Of a stretch of DNA of 64,000 nucleotides, positions 36,401 to 45,378 are shown in pieces. The notes beneath the pieces were generated by a model, which saw only the letters and a list, made by a program, of their open reading frames with translations, ran no database searches and was not told the DNA's origin. The position numbers and the translations under genes were made by a program. Source of the stretch: CAYNRE01 sp964399535. Lineage in GTDB: Bacteria; Planctomycetota; Planctomycetia; Pirellulales; CAYNRE01. Position 1 is the stretch's first letter. Each line of letters opens with the position of its first letter. The stretch is taken from NCBI GenBank assembly GCA_964399535.1, contig CAYNRE010000041.1, positions 48,204 through 112,203 of the forward strand, written 5' to 3'.

Positions 36401-39400
36401 TCGCCGTCGGTGTCGATCAGCCAGCGCCAGTCGCTGCCCACTTTGCCGTAGGCGGCCAGCTTGTCGTAACCGTTGGCCACGCCCCCCGCCGAGAAGTTGC
36501 CGGCAAAGATGGCGTCGGTGGCAAAGCCCAGCGAGAAGACCAGATCGCGGTTCGTCGTGTCGTTGTTCTGGCCATGCTCGTCGAAGACGAAATTGCCGTT
36601 GATGTCGACGTAGATGCTGCCCTCCGAGAACGTGGCAATCTCGGGCCGGCTGTCGACCGTGAAACGGGCTCGAAAATCGCCGCCGGGATTGCCGTCGCCA
36701 CTGGGGAAGACCGCCGCGCCCAGCGGACCCGACAGGCTCGATTCGCCGTCGAGCCGGTTGCCCGCGTCGTCGCTAATGCGGTCGCTCACCACCAGGGTGT
36801 AGCGGTCGTCGGGCAGCGGGCGATCGAACACCAACCCCACGATGGTGTCGCCGGGCAAGCCGGGCACGGTGGAATCGAGCAGGTAGGCCTGTGCGATGGC
36901 GATTGGCCCCGCATGGTCGCCCACCAGCGTGTAGTTGCCTACCGTGGTGGCCAACTGGCCGTTGACGGCCGGGTAGTTCCAGGTGGCGTTTCGGGCCGGG
37001 TCGTCGGTAAAGCGAACGTACAGGGTAAACACCAGCGGGGTGGGGCCGGCCGAGGGCTTGATCTCGAACAAGTCGAACGCGGGGTAGCCCTCGATCGAAA
37101 CGTCGGCCACCCGCGGCCCGACCGTGTCGAGGAACAAATCGAGCACCGCGGGCGAGGGAGCGACGAACGACCCCGGCGAACGGTTGCCGGCCAGGTCCTC
37201 GGCCTGGGCAAACATTTGCCGCCGGCGATCGGCGGTAAACTCGAGCGGGTCGTTCAAGTTCACCGTGGGGGTCAGGTGAAACTGGCCGTTGAACTGCCCC
37301 GGGGCCGGCGCGCCGGAGAAGAGCGGTTGGGCGCCATTGCCATCGAGTGGCACGGAGGTGGTCAGCCCCACGAACAAGTCCGAGCCGTCGAGGGCCCGGT
37401 CGCTGATCGGGGCGCCATCGGCATAAACCCGGACGATCGAATCGGCCTCGCTATAGCCGGCCAAACGAGGGTTGGGGTTGTTGGTCAGGTGGTCGGTCAG
37501 CGTACCGTTCTGGCCGCTGAGGCCGCTATCGCTCGGGGGCTCGATCAAGAGCACCGGGGCGGGCGGAGCGGCCGTGTCGATCGTTACGCTGAGCAGGTAC
37601 GCCGGGCTGACGTTGCCGGCCAGGTCTTCCACCTCGAGCTTGAGGTTGTGTACCCCGTCGGCCAACAGCGGCAACACGTCGGCAAACGTGCCGGCGGCCA
37701 CCAGGCCCCCCAGCGTAACGAACGAATCGACCAGCAGTACCTCGGGCCCAGGGCCCAGCCGATCGTAAATGCGGTACTTGATAAAGTGGGCGAGCGGCGT
37801 ATCGCCAGGGTTGGAATCGAAGGTCGTCGAACTGACCGACGGCGTGTTGTCGCTGGTCACGTTGTCGGTATTGCTGCGCCCGCTGTCGCTGGACGAGTCG
37901 AGATCCAGATAGGGCTGATTGGGTGCGGCCGTATCGACCACCAACAGGTGCGGGAACGGCAGCGTGGCCCGGTTACCCGCCTTGTCTTCGAAATCGACCG
38001 TAATGACGTAGCTGCCGTCGGCGACCGGCTCGGTGGTGATCTCCCACTCGCCCAGACCGTTGCCGAGGATGCCGTCGCTGGAGTCGGAGCCCACCGTGCC
38101 TTCGCCGATGATCTTCCCACCGGCACGCACGCGGACCATGGTATTCACCGGCCCCAAGCCCTCGTAGGCCGGCCGATTGATCTTGGTCACGCTGTCGTCG
38201 TTGAACATGCCGGTATCGCTCGAAGGCAGCATGGCCGACGTGGAACCGGCCAGCGCCGGCGGCGTGGAGTCGAGCGTCAGCAGCAGAGCAGGCGAAAGCT
38301 GGGTCCGGCCCGTGGCCGGCACGGGCGTGCCTCCCTGGCGCTTGCCGTCGTAGATGCGCACCGCGGCCTGAATCGAATTCACCCCCTGGGGAATCTGACC
38401 CGCGGTAAAAGTGAAGCTGAAGTGGGTATTGTTCGAACCGGGCACCGCCGTGGCGAATCCCTTGGACACCCCTCCCACGAAAACTTCGACCGCCGCGCCC
38501 GAAACCTTGTTGACCACATTGGCCGGCGTGAGAATCTGCACCCCCTGGGCGGCCAGGCCGCTCAAATCGGCCAGAATCAGCACCGTGGGCGCGCCGTTCG
38601 AGGTGATGTTGTCCGTGTTCGACATGCCGGTGTCGCTGGCAGGGTCGAGCGATACGCCGATCGGAACCGGGGCCGGGTCGCTTTGCAGCTCCAGCGTGTA
38701 GCTGTTCGTGTTTCCATTCACGCCGAACACTTGCAGGGTGTACTGCTGACCGGCGACGACGGGTATGAATACCCGCTCGTCGTCGTCGCTGCTGGTGCTG
38801 GCTTGAATCGTGTTGCCGTTGGAATCGAGCACTCGCAAGTCGAGATTGCCCGCCCGATGGGTAAACCGCAGATTCACCTCGAGCGTGCCCGTGGCCGGGG
38901 CCTGCCACTTGAAGAAGTCTTGGTCGGCGCTCGAATCGCCCGGGTCGATCGTAAGTTCGTCGAGCGTCAGACTCGCCGGGCTGCCCAGGTTGGTGGCCGT
39001 GGCGCGGGTATTGTTGGCCTCGAATCGGTCGCTGAAGGCCGAGGCCATCGAGAAGACGTCGAAGGCTATGTCCTGGTTATTGCCGCTGTTGGCGGTCCAG
39101 GCGACGAAGGCCAGGTCTGAGTCGGCCTGGTGGCCGTTGTACTCGCCGATGCGGAAAACCTGGTTGGGGGGAAATCGGTCCGTGGGCGGCCCCAGGTCCG
39201 GATCAAACGATTGTTCGTTGATGCGGAAATCATTGGAGAAGGTCTCTCCTCCGTCGCGGCTGACCGTTGCGTACACGTCGAGCAATAGGTTGTCGTCGGC
39301 CGTTCCGGCGGTCTGATCGGGGCCTACGCTGGTCAGCCCGCGCCGGGTGTCGTACCAGCTCACCGCCAGGCTGCCTTCTTCGTCGATATAGGCGGTGGGC

Positions 39401-40470
39401 ATCACCTGGATGGTGCCAAACGGGGCGTGGCTGATCGTGCTCCGCGTCCAAGTCGCGCCGTAATCGGTCGAGCGGGCCATGACGATGTCGGCCGAGTCGC
39501 CGCTGGCGTAGTTATTGTCGGGGTCGTCGACGCAGATCACGTAAATGTTGCCCGGCCGCACCGGGTCGAGCACGATCCGCGGCTGTACCGAGCCCTGCAT
39601 CCAGGCCTGCAGCCCGTTCATCGGCGCGTTGGGGGGAGCGTTGTCGTTGATGTCGGCGGTGCCGGCGGGAAAGGGCACCAGGTCGGGCTGGAAGGTCAGG
39701 CCGCCATCCGACGATTTGCGCAGCACCACCCCACCCGCGGTCCCCGTATTGTTGGCCGTGTTCGTGTGCCAGCCCGCCCAGACGTCGCCGTTGGGGGCCA
39801 CGGAAACTTCGCTAGGCCAGACGAAGCCCTGGCCGTTGGAACTGAGCTGCAGCGGTGCCGACCAGTTCTGGCCGCCGTCGTTGGTGCGGGAGAATAGCAC
39901 CCGCGAGGTACCCCCCAACCGCGTCCAGACCAGGTAGGCGTTGTTCTGGAAGGGACTGTCCTGCCAGGCGTCGGCCGCGATCCATTCCTTGTCGTGCTGA
40001 GTCGTGTTGGTTTCCAGGGCCACGGTCGAGTTGCGCAGGATCACCCCGGTCTGCGGGTTGATTACCGCGGCGAAGACACCCAGCGTAAAGTTGGCGTTCG
40101 CCGGAGCCGGGTTCGAGGCCAGATAGCCGAAGTACAGGTTCCCGCTGGAATCGAACGACAGGGTCGGATCGCCCCCGGACCCGGCGTAGCCGTTGGGGGC
40201 GTTCACGTTCACCGTGGTGGGAAACGTCAGCCCGCCGTCGCGCGAAATGCTTACCGTGCGGAACTGGGCAACGGCAACCACGCTGGGGTTGTTGGGGTCG
40301 ACTGCCACGGCCGTCTCGAAGCCCAACAGGCCCGTAAGCTGTTCATTGCCGCCGGCCGCCAGCAGTCGGCGGTCTTCGAGTGGCTCGACCCGAAAGCCAC
40401 GCCCTTTGCCGACAGCATTAGCCCGACCGATCCGCCCCCACGAGCGAGCAGCGCGACGCAATCCAAACAT
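33406..40470 (-). CDS. giant secreted multidomain protein: LEPR-XLL signal, sialidase-like, PPC, Ig-like, FG-GAP repeats, metallopeptidase-like end
   Basis: 2,354 residues. ATG at 40470 places FRVEPLEDRRLLA near residue 27, the planctomycete LEPR-XLL-type export/sorting element. Domains: about 35-470, a BNR/sialidase-like propeller (SRDGGLTFP, SSDGGLTFQ, STDYGATWT); about 480-600, a bacterial pre-peptidase C-terminal (PPC) domain (DRFEANNTRATATNL...NSYTLEL); about 600-1150, Ig-like repeats (SDSGxSNTDNVTSDNTP type); about 1270-1590, FG-GAP/VCBS repeats; about 1591-2196, two blocks of five WFLKN...DWDGDG repeats; then HELGHLAGLD (H2310, E2311, H2314) with a later DIMFES Met, a metzincin-like zinc site. 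Probably a cell-surface protein binding calcium. The gene stands alone, ending 60 bases from the convergent radical SAM gene. Confidence 0.9.
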   Translation of the reverse strand: MFGLRRAARSWGRIGRANAVGKGRGFRVEPLEDRRLLAAGGNEQLTGLLGFETAVAVDPNNPSVVAVAQFRTVSISRDGGLTFPTTVNVNAPNGYAGSGGDPTLSFDSSGNLYFGYLASNPAPANANFTLGVFAAVINPQTGVILRNSTVALETNTTQHDKEWIAADAWQDSPFQNNAYLVWTRLGGTSRVLFSRTNDGGQNWSAPLQLSSNGQGFVWPSEVSVAPNGDVWAGWHTNTANNTGTAGGVVLRKSSDGGLTFQPDLVPFPAGTADINDNAPPNAPMNGLQAWMQGSVQPRIVLDPVRPGNIYVICVDDPDNNYASGDSADIVMARSTDYGATWTRSTISHAPFGTIQVMPTAYIDEEGSLAVSWYDTRRGLTSVGPDQTAGTADDNLLLDVYATVSRDGGETFSNDFRINEQSFDPDLGPPTDRFPPNQVFRIGEYNGHQADSDLAFVAWTANSGNNQDIAFDVFSMASAFSDRFEANNTRATATNLGSPASLTLDELTIDPGDSSADQDFFKWQAPATGTLEVNLRFTHRAGNLDLRVLDSNGNTIQASTSSDDDERVFIPVVAGQQYTLQVFGVNGNTNSYTLELQSDPAPVPIGVSLDPASDTGMSNTDNITSNGAPTVLILADLSGLAAQGVQILTPANVVNKVSGAAVEVFVGGVSKGFATAVPGSNNTHFSFTFTAGQIPQGVNSIQAAVRIYDGKRQGGTPVPATGRTQLSPALLLTLDSTPPALAGSTSAMLPSSDTGMFNDDSVTKINRPAYEGLGPVNTMVRVRAGGKIIGEGTVGSDSSDGILGNGLGEWEITTEPVADGSYVITVDFEDKAGNRATLPFPHLLVVDTAAPNQPYLDLDSSSDSGRSNTDNVTSDNTPSVSSTTFDSNPGDTPLAHFIKYRIYDRLGPGPEVLLVDSFVTLGGLVAAGTFADVLPLLADGVHNLKLEVEDLAGNVSPAYLLSVTIDTAAPPAPVLLIEPPSDSGLSGQNGTLTDHLTNNPNPRLAGYSEADSIVRVYADGAPISDRALDGSDLFVGLTTSVPLDGNGAQPLFSGAPAPGQFNGQFHLTPTVNLNDPLEFTADRRRQMFAQAEDLAGNRSPGSFVAPSPAVLDLFLDTVGPRVADVSIEGYPAFDLFEIKPSAGPTPLVFTLYVRFTDDPARNATWNYPAVNGQLATTVGNYTLVGDHAGPIAIAQAYLLDSTVPGLPGDTIVGLVFDRPLPDDRYTLVVSDRISDDAGNRLDGESSLSGPLGAAVFPSGDGNPGGDFRARFTVDSRPEIATFSEGSIYVDINGNFVFDEHGQNNDTTNRDLVFSLGFATDAIFAGNFSAGGVANGYDKLAAYGKVGSDWRWLIDTDGDGIVDVNVVQPAILGLPASMLNALPVAGNFDGNPANGDEVGLFDGVNWMLDSNANFVIDAGDTLILGGSLVGFPLVGDFDGDGTDDLATYDNGPNRFTFDFAGVGGLTGTVEDTIDIEFSAAGRVDRPVAADMDRDGIDDLGLWIPGREGQTPREEGEWYFLLSNDFPRAMPAGGVAVAGVAPVGRQLGTAVTLDHAFHTTPLGHDMFAQFGDEFAQPLVGNFDPPLAPAAASGTIGTDTPGFFDPFSSTWFLKNSAGQGLSDSVFSYGPPGANWVPLFGDWDGDGVDTIGFYDPFNSRWFLKNSAGQGLSDAVFDYGPAGASWFPLVGDWDGNGSDSVGLFDPVTATWFLKNQLSQGLSDVTFRYGVTNPSFNPNLPEYDWIPISGDWDGNGTDGPGFFVRSASNWFLKNSQGQGLSDLAFSYGPAGAGWYPLWGDWNADGVDSIGLYDPGAAQWFLKNTNSQGLSDVTFFYGPAGSDWLPLVGDWDGLSASSSFLAVMAPGSLEESIDAESAAAAMAETEIPATTMALAAMTAADPAPQAPAALTAEVAASSNSVPRAPAAATASIGSDTVGFYDFTPVVTDANPDPNVTNNIPQNFWFIKNSLGQGLSDNEFVYGFASGSGLPLVGDWDGDGIDTIGYYNGALSQFFLKNSLGNGLSDIVFPYGKPLARWFSLVGDWDGDGRDSVGFFDPVTATWFLKNENSQGVSDVTFQYGPRNLNYIRDGATDWIPIVGDWDGDGRDGPGFYRRSTAEWYLRNEQSQGMSDATFHWGSPASNWIALVGDWDANGSDTVGLYEPASARWLLKNTNAVGDHDIGFEYGKANDPDWYPLVGDWDGPGQALRLDGAVGAGGPALSAEAAAPLRTAALDRWAAARLSGGQLADLGGAELIIADLPGSTLGLAKDGKIYLDADAAGHGWFLDPTPGDDLEYSADGRAIDPAAVDRVDLLTVVAHELGHLAGLDDEAGADQSADIMFESLAVGRRRLPSSAAVDRLLGL
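33885..34705 (-). repeat. second block of five WFLKN/DWDGDG repeats within the giant protein
   Basis: Five consecutive units of about 50 residues (residues about 1922-2196) with the pattern 'DxxGxYDPxxxxWFLKNxxxQGxSDxxFxYG...W.xLVGDWDGDG'. The unit order matches the block at 34930-35700: unit 3 reads DPVTATWFLKN in both, and the stretch after unit 3 carries the same longer insertion in both. Confidence 0.85.
34930..35700 (-). repeat. first block of five WFLKN/DWDGDG repeats within the giant protein
   Basis: Five consecutive units at residues about 1591-1847, separated from the second block by an Ala/Thr-rich linker of about 75 residues. The order of the units corresponds one-to-one to the second block, so a five-unit segment was duplicated as a whole. 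Confidence 0.85.
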
Positions 40471-41145
40471 GTTGTCGTTCCCGGTGACGCCTCTAAGAAC
40501 TTGAAATGCTGCGCCTCCGAGGACCTGTTCCCCCCTGCCCAGCTGGCGCAATAGGCCAGCGCGCAGGGCGATGGTCGTGCTTCGTGTCGACGTCGCAGGC
40601 CAGCCCGGTTGGAAGGAGTTTGGGCGGAGGGCGTTCCGGTCGCCCCTGCGGCGGTCTGGAGGCGGATCATCAGCCACGTAAATTCACTGATCCGAACCCC
40701 GAGTATAAACCGCCTCTTCGGCAAACCTACCGAAATTACGCGCGCCGCTCGCCGGGCAAGGTTGTGCTGCCCTCATAACCCCAACCAATGGAGAATTGCG
40801 CAGACCATTTCAAATGCACTGCTCCGGTCGGCGCCGGGCCAAACCGCACAGCACTGTCGTATAGCCGGCGTTTTTCCAGCGTCGCGCGGTCGCGCCGCGG
40901 CGGTTACCCCCCACTGCCCTGGCTCAGCCAAGGGCGAACCATCGAGCCGGAACCTACTCTCTGGGGCGCGCTGGCGGGATGCCGCCAAAGGGCGCCCGGA
41001 AAGTTTCACCCGGGTGCCTGCTGTTCTTGGCCGGCGGGGCGCGTTAGGCTCGCGCCGACCGAGCCGGACGGCGATTGCGAGCCGTTTCGCTCGGAGAGAG
41101 TACGTCGCTCGCGCATCGCGAGGGGGTCCAGGAGAGAGGTCGGAC
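40471..41145. other. divergent intergenic of about 675 bases
   Basis: Lies between the giant protein gene and the sulfatase gene. Long frames in it are in-frame leaders of the sulfatase or shadows. A slightly AT-richer patch at about 40690-40740 is the most likely promoter area. No terminator or RNA gene is visible. Confidence 0.45.
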
Positions 41146-42747
41146 ATGGAAACTACGCCGCGCTGGCTGCGGGCCAGCCTTTGCGCCGTCTGGCTGGCCG
41201 GTGCCGCTCGAGTCGTGGCCCAGCCGGCAGCGGGGCCGCCTAATATCGTGCTCATCTTTTCCGACGATCACGCCTACCAGGCCATTAGCGCCTACCAAGA
41301 TCCGCGGAAGCTGGTGGAAACACCCAACATCGACCGGCTGGCTCGCCAGGGAATGCGACTCGATCGCTGCCTGGTTCCCAACTCGATTTGCGGGCCGAGC
41401 CGGGCCACGGTGCTGACGGGCAAGTACAGCCACCGCAACGGGTTCTACAACAACTCGAACAGCCGCTTCGACGGCTCGCAAACCACGTTTCCCAAGCTTT
41501 TGCAGCAGGCCGGCTATCAAACGGCCATCATCGGCAAATGGCACTTGGTCTCCGACCCCACCGGGTTCGACGAATGGCACATCCTGCCCGGCCAGGGCCA
41601 GTACTACAACCCGCCGATGATTCACCGGGGCGAGCGGGTCGAGCATGCCGGGTACGTGACCGACGTGATCAGCGATCTGAGCATCGAGTGGCTCAAACAC
41701 CGCGATCGCTCGAAGCCCTTTTTGCTGATGAGCCAGCACAAAGCCCCGCACCGCGAATGGGAGCCCGCGCTACGCCATCTGGGGCACGACGGCGACCGAA
41801 CCTATGCCGAGCCGCCGACGCTGTTCGACGATTACGCCCAGCGCGGCCTGGCCGAGCGCGACCAAGACATGACCATCGCGGGCACCATGACTCCGCGCGA
41901 TCTGAAGCTGGCGCCCCCCGGCCAGCTTACCGCCCAACAGCGCGCTCTCTGGGACGCCTACTACGAGCCGCGCAACGCCCAAATGAAGGCTCGCAACCTG
42001 GCGGGCAACGACCTGACCCGGTGGCGTTACCAGCGTTATATGCACGACTACCTGGGCTGCATTCGTGGCGTGGACGAAGCGGTGGGCCAACTGCTCGACT
42101 ACCTGGACGCCGAGGGACTCGCCGACAATACAATCGTGGTTTACGCCTCGGACCAGGGCTTTTACCTGGGGGAACACGGCTGGTTCGACAAGCGGTGGAT
42201 CTTCGAGGAGTCGCTCCGCACCCCCTGCCTGATCCGCTGGCCGGGTGTGACCTCACCCGGCAGCAGCAGTTCCCAGCTCACCAGCTTGCTCGACCTGGCC
42301 CCCACGTTTCTCGAGGCCGCCGGGGTCCCGGTGCCGGCCGACGTTCAGGGCCGAAGCCTGGCACCGGTGCTGCGCGGCACCACCCCAGATGATTGGCGCA
42401 AAAGTTTCTATTACGAGTACTACGAGTACCCGGTGCCGCACCGCGTGAGGCCGCATTACGGGGTGGTAACCGACCGCTACAAGCTGGTCCACTTCTATGG
42501 ACCCGACCTCGACACCTGGGAACTTTTCGACCGGCAGGCCGATCCGCACGAGTTGACGAGCTTGTACGACGATCCGGCCCAGGCCGATCGCGTGGCCGAG
42601 CTTAAGGCCGAACTGGCCCGGCTTCGCAACGAGCTCCTGGTACCCTCTGAGCCACCCGCGGAAGCCTATGGGCGCCGGCCGCTGGAGCCGCGGCGTCGCG
42701 GCGGCGAGCCCGGCACAAACACCAAGCCCAACCAAGGGGGTGGCTAG
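41146..42747 (+). CDS. secreted formylglycine-dependent sulfatase
   Basis: A sulfatase of 533 residues, expected to remove sulfate esters from polysaccharides. The start at 41146 (GAGAGAGG upstream) gives a signal peptide with cleavage near AQPAAG. PNIVLIFSDDH holds the metal-binding Asp pair (D40, D41). ICGPSRATVLTG contains the C-x-P-S-R motif; C82 is converted to formylglycine. GKWHLV and YASDQGFYLGEHGWFDKRW carry further active-site residues. The order of motifs fits family S1 arylsulfatases. The C-terminal 30 residues are Arg/Pro-rich. Planctomycetes encode dozens of such enzymes; the substrate cannot be told from sequence. Confidence 0.95.
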   Translation: METTPRWLRASLCAVWLAGAARVVAQPAAGPPNIVLIFSDDHAYQAISAYQDPRKLVETPNIDRLARQGMRLDRCLVPNSICGPSRATVLTGKYSHRNGFYNNSNSRFDGSQTTFPKLLQQAGYQTAIIGKWHLVSDPTGFDEWHILPGQGQYYNPPMIHRGERVEHAGYVTDVISDLSIEWLKHRDRSKPFLLMSQHKAPHREWEPALRHLGHDGDRTYAEPPTLFDDYAQRGLAERDQDMTIAGTMTPRDLKLAPPGQLTAQQRALWDAYYEPRNAQMKARNLAGNDLTRWRYQRYMHDYLGCIRGVDEAVGQLLDYLDAEGLADNTIVVYASDQGFYLGEHGWFDKRWIFEESLRTPCLIRWPGVTSPGSSSSQLTSLLDLAPTFLEAAGVPVPADVQGRSLAPVLRGTTPDDWRKSFYYEYYEYPVPHRVRPHYGVVTDRYKLVHFYGPDLDTWELFDRQADPHELTSLYDDPAQADRVAELKAELARLRNELLVPSEPPAEAYGRRPLEPRRRGGEPGTNTKPNQGGG

Positions 42748-42801
42748 AAGGCCTTTTTGTGCCTGGGCGCATCGCGAGCCCTTCGGCCCGGGCAGCGTGG
42801 G

Positions 42802-43356
42802 CTAAACTTGCACCTCGCGCGGCAAGAACAGCCCCAGCACCGCACCACTGATCAGGCAGACCCCCAGGTTGTAAGCCCCCTTGGCCAGCACCCAGCTTGG
42901 ACTGGCAAACCACCACACGGCTTCGCCACCATCGACCAAGACGACTCCCACCAACCCGACCAATGCGGCAGCCAGCACCCGGCTCGACCAGGTGGGCAGC
43001 GAGCGGCGAAAGCACCACAACGCCAAGGCCATCACCACCGAAGTGAGCCACCCCAGCACAAAGCCGGCGGCCATTCGGCCCGGCTCCATGAGCGGCCGCC
43101 CGCCGGGCAACACGTGGATCATCGCCACGGGACCGGCCTTCGAGAGAGCTTCGATTTCCTCGGTCGGGTGGGCCATCGACGGAACGAAGTAGGTTCCTTG
43201 CTTGGTAAAGTGTGTCCTCAGGGCCTCGCCCGCGGCCCGATCGTCGGCCACCTGATGCCAGGCCCGGTAAGGAAACGGGTTAGTGGCCCAGTAAAGGAAT
43301 CCCCAGAAGAAGACTGCCACCGCCGCCACCAGGGTTCCCAACGCCAATCGCCCCAT
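42802..43356 (-). CDS. small membrane protein of unknown function
   Basis: A protein of 184 residues with ATG at 43356 and GGAGCTCG just upstream. There is an N-terminal hydrophobic segment (about residues 4-22), a soluble loop of about 65 residues (PFPYRAWHQVADDRAAGEAL, then GTYFVPSM), then three hydrophobic segments to the C-terminus. Topology thus looks like four membrane spans with one large loop. The frame continues upstream to 44256 but overlaps the opposite-strand barrel gene and loses membrane character, so that part is not real. No family recognised. Convergent with the sulfatase, 54 bases apart. Confidence 0.75.
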   Translation of the reverse strand: MGRLALGTLVAAVAVFFWGFLYWATNPFPYRAWHQVADDRAAGEALRTHFTKQGTYFVPSMAHPTEEIEALSKAGPVAMIHVLPGGRPLMEPGRMAAGFVLGWLTSVVMALALWCFRRSLPTWSSRVLAAALVGLVGVVLVDGGEAVWWFASPSWVLAKGAYNLGVCLISGAVLGLFLPREVQV

Positions 43357-43816
43357 GCTCGAGCTCCTGTCCTGAATCTCGCCTGCCTGCGCTTGAATCC
43401 CCCCCCGGGGCCAAGCCAAACCACCAGACGGGAGCAAGTGTAATCCAATTCCTCGGCGGTCTCGACCAGCTCCTTGCTGCCCGACGAGCGTCTTTGGGTC
43501 TTGAACCCTGCCGGCCAGGCAGGCCACGCCGGGGCGAGAAACCTTGCCGGCATCTAGAGCCAATCGGGGGGCGAAAACGGCCCTCAATCTTGCCGCCATC
43601 TGCCCAGGTTCCCATCGCCGGCCACCCCGCTCGGTCCAGCGTGGTAAAGCTTGCCGGTTCTGCCGCTTGTAGCGGTCGTAACGCTCGTATCGCCTGCGCC
43701 CGGTTATTCCAAGAGTTCCGGTCGTAGGGTCGATGACACCCAACGCAACGACGATGTGACCGGAATAATCGCTACCAGCGCTCAAGCCTGTGAAATCGGA
43801 AATCAGGAGTCTAGCC
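43357..43816. other. divergent intergenic of about 460 bases
   Basis: Contains the ribosome binding site AGGAG at about 43806-43810 for the barrel gene. TTATTCC near 43705 and GGAATAA near 43762 form a short, widely spaced inverted repeat of doubtful meaning. Nothing else is supported. Confidence 0.4.
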
Positions 43817-45175
43817 GTGAAAGTTCGCGTCGCCGTGCCGGTGATTGCCGCGTGTATCGCCTGGGGTTGGCAGCCTGGGCCGGCCAGATTGCGGGCCGCC
43901 GCGCCCCCGGCAGTCGCAGCGCCCTCGGCTACCGCGCCGGGGAGCCCGGTTGCCCCCGCGGCCGCGCCCCAGGTTGCTCCGAGCCCCCCCACGGCTCCGC
44001 CCGAACAGGTTCTCGGTCCCGTGGCCTCGGTTTCGCCGTTTCGGCGGGTGGTGCCACCGGCAGCCGGCCCGGCGCCGATTCCGACCAGCACCACAGGGGG
44101 CACCGGGGGAGACGGCGCCGGCCACGCGTATTGCAGCGACGCCACGGGCGTCGCCGAAACCATTGGCTTGTACGAGCCGTTGGACTCCGGCGATCGCTGC
44201 TCGACCGACTCCTGCACCGGCGATTCGTGCTGCACCAGTCGGCCATGCAAGGGCAAGAAGTGTCACCGTTGCGCGCCGGCCTTCTGGGAACACCGTAGCG
44301 GCGTGTTTGGCCAGTACCTGCTCCTGCAACCCAGCGGCGCCGACGTGGCTTACGGCCAACCGCGCGATGGATTGGTACCGCTCGGCTCGGTGCCGGTGGG
44401 GGCGGTCGGCGTCGTGAGCCCCGAGTATCGTTCGGGATTCGCCGCTGGCGGCAACGTACGACTCTCGCGCTGTTCGAGCCTGGTAGGCACCTTCACCCAA
44501 TTCGAAAGCCGCTCGAGCGACGCGATCAGCACGACCACGCCCAACGCGATTCACTCACTGCTGGTGTACCCGGGCACGGTCACCGCGTTCTCGGGCAGCC
44601 TAAATGCCACGGCGACCTACGATGTCGACTTCCGGCTGGCCGACGCCGACTACCGACACGTCTGGTGGGCCAATCGCTGTACGGTGGTGAATTACCTGAT
44701 CGGGGCCCGCTATGGCCAACTCAATCAAGACCTGTTGGCCCAACAGGTAATCAGCCCCGGCACGACCTCGGTGCTGACCGACGTGGAATTCGAAGGCGGG
44801 GGTGCGCGGCTGGGCCTCGATGGCGAACAGCGCTGGCGCAGCACCGGCTTCTTCTGGTATGGCCGCGGGGTCTCGAGTTTTCTGAGCGGCCGGATCCGCG
44901 CCAGCTACTTGCAAGCCAATACCTTCTCGCCGGTTCAAGCCACCACGAGCTGGCAAGACGACCGCGTCGTGCCCGTGCTGGAATACGAGCTGGGTATCGG
45001 TTGGCAGAATCCCACGGGCACGCTTCGTCTGAAGGCCGGCTACTTCATGTCTGCCTGGTACAATATGGTTACCACCAGTCGATACATTCAGGCCGTGCAG
45101 GCCAGCAACTATGCCGACGTCGGCGACACCATGACCTTCGACGGTTTGGTGGCACGCGTCGAGCTTCGCTGGTAA
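43817..45175 (+). CDS. outer-membrane beta-barrel protein, Lpg1974-like, with Cys-rich linker
   Basis: A protein of 452 residues. GTG at 43817 is chosen for the AGGAG upstream; it gives a signal peptide ending near RLRAAA. A Pro/Ala-rich linker and then a cysteine-rich stretch (about residues 105-155) follow: nine cysteines within 50 residues, including TDSCTGDSCCTSRPCKGKKC. The remainder, from VFGQYLLLQPSGADVAYG to the terminal aromatic VELRW, alternates hydrophobic and polar residues as in an outer-membrane barrel, with the family's ATATYDVDFRLADADYRHVW and VNYLIGARYGQLNQD segments. The C-terminal Trp fits BAM recognition. Probably a porin or structural surface protein. A terminator follows. 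Confidence 0.85.
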   Translation: MKVRVAVPVIAACIAWGWQPGPARLRAAAPPAVAAPSATAPGSPVAPAAAPQVAPSPPTAPPEQVLGPVASVSPFRRVVPPAAGPAPIPTSTTGGTGGDGAGHAYCSDATGVAETIGLYEPLDSGDRCSTDSCTGDSCCTSRPCKGKKCHRCAPAFWEHRSGVFGQYLLLQPSGADVAYGQPRDGLVPLGSVPVGAVGVVSPEYRSGFAAGGNVRLSRCSSLVGTFTQFESRSSDAISTTTPNAIHSLLVYPGTVTAFSGSLNATATYDVDFRLADADYRHVWWANRCTVVNYLIGARYGQLNQDLLAQQVISPGTTSVLTDVEFEGGGARLGLDGEQRWRSTGFFWYGRGVSSFLSGRIRASYLQANTFSPVQATTSWQDDRVVPVLEYELGIGWQNPTGTLRLKAGYFMSAWYNMVTTSRYIQAVQASNYADVGDTMTFDGLVARVELRW

Positions 45176-45254
45176 GGACCCTCTCGGGCGAGCGACCTCT
45201 TCAGCCTAGGTCGTTCCCCGGTAGCCCACCTCGCTGTGGTCCCGGCCTCATCCC

Positions 45255-45298
45255 CGGGTCGGCCTCGAACGAGGCAGGCCGGCCCGGCTTTCCTTTTT
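45255..45298 (+). terminator. rho-independent terminator after the barrel gene
   Basis: CGGGTCGGCC at 45255-45264 pairs with GGCCGGCCCG at 45277-45286 (one T-G pair), followed by a pyrimidine tract CTTTCCTTTTT. It is about 80 bases after the stop codon. Confidence 0.75.
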
Positions 45299-45378
45299 CG
45301 CCCCACGCGTTTACCGGCCTAGGGGCCTTGGGAGCAAGGCAGCCTGGGCCCCCCGGTTAGCGGCCTTCGGCCGCGGTG

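Noticed and set aside
36574..39120. Plus-strand open frame of about 850 codons
   Set aside because: Antisense shadow of the Ig-like/FG-GAP part of the giant protein; Arg/Gly/Val-rich with no domain or ribosome binding site.
42748..42801. GCCTGGGC/GCCCGGGC inverted repeat between the convergent sulfatase and membrane genes
   Set aside because: No T tract follows on either strand, so a terminator call is not supported.
43360..44256. Upstream extension of the small membrane protein frame on the minus strand
   Set aside because: Overlaps the barrel gene on the opposite strand and loses membrane-protein character; the ATG at 43356 with GGAG nearby is better.
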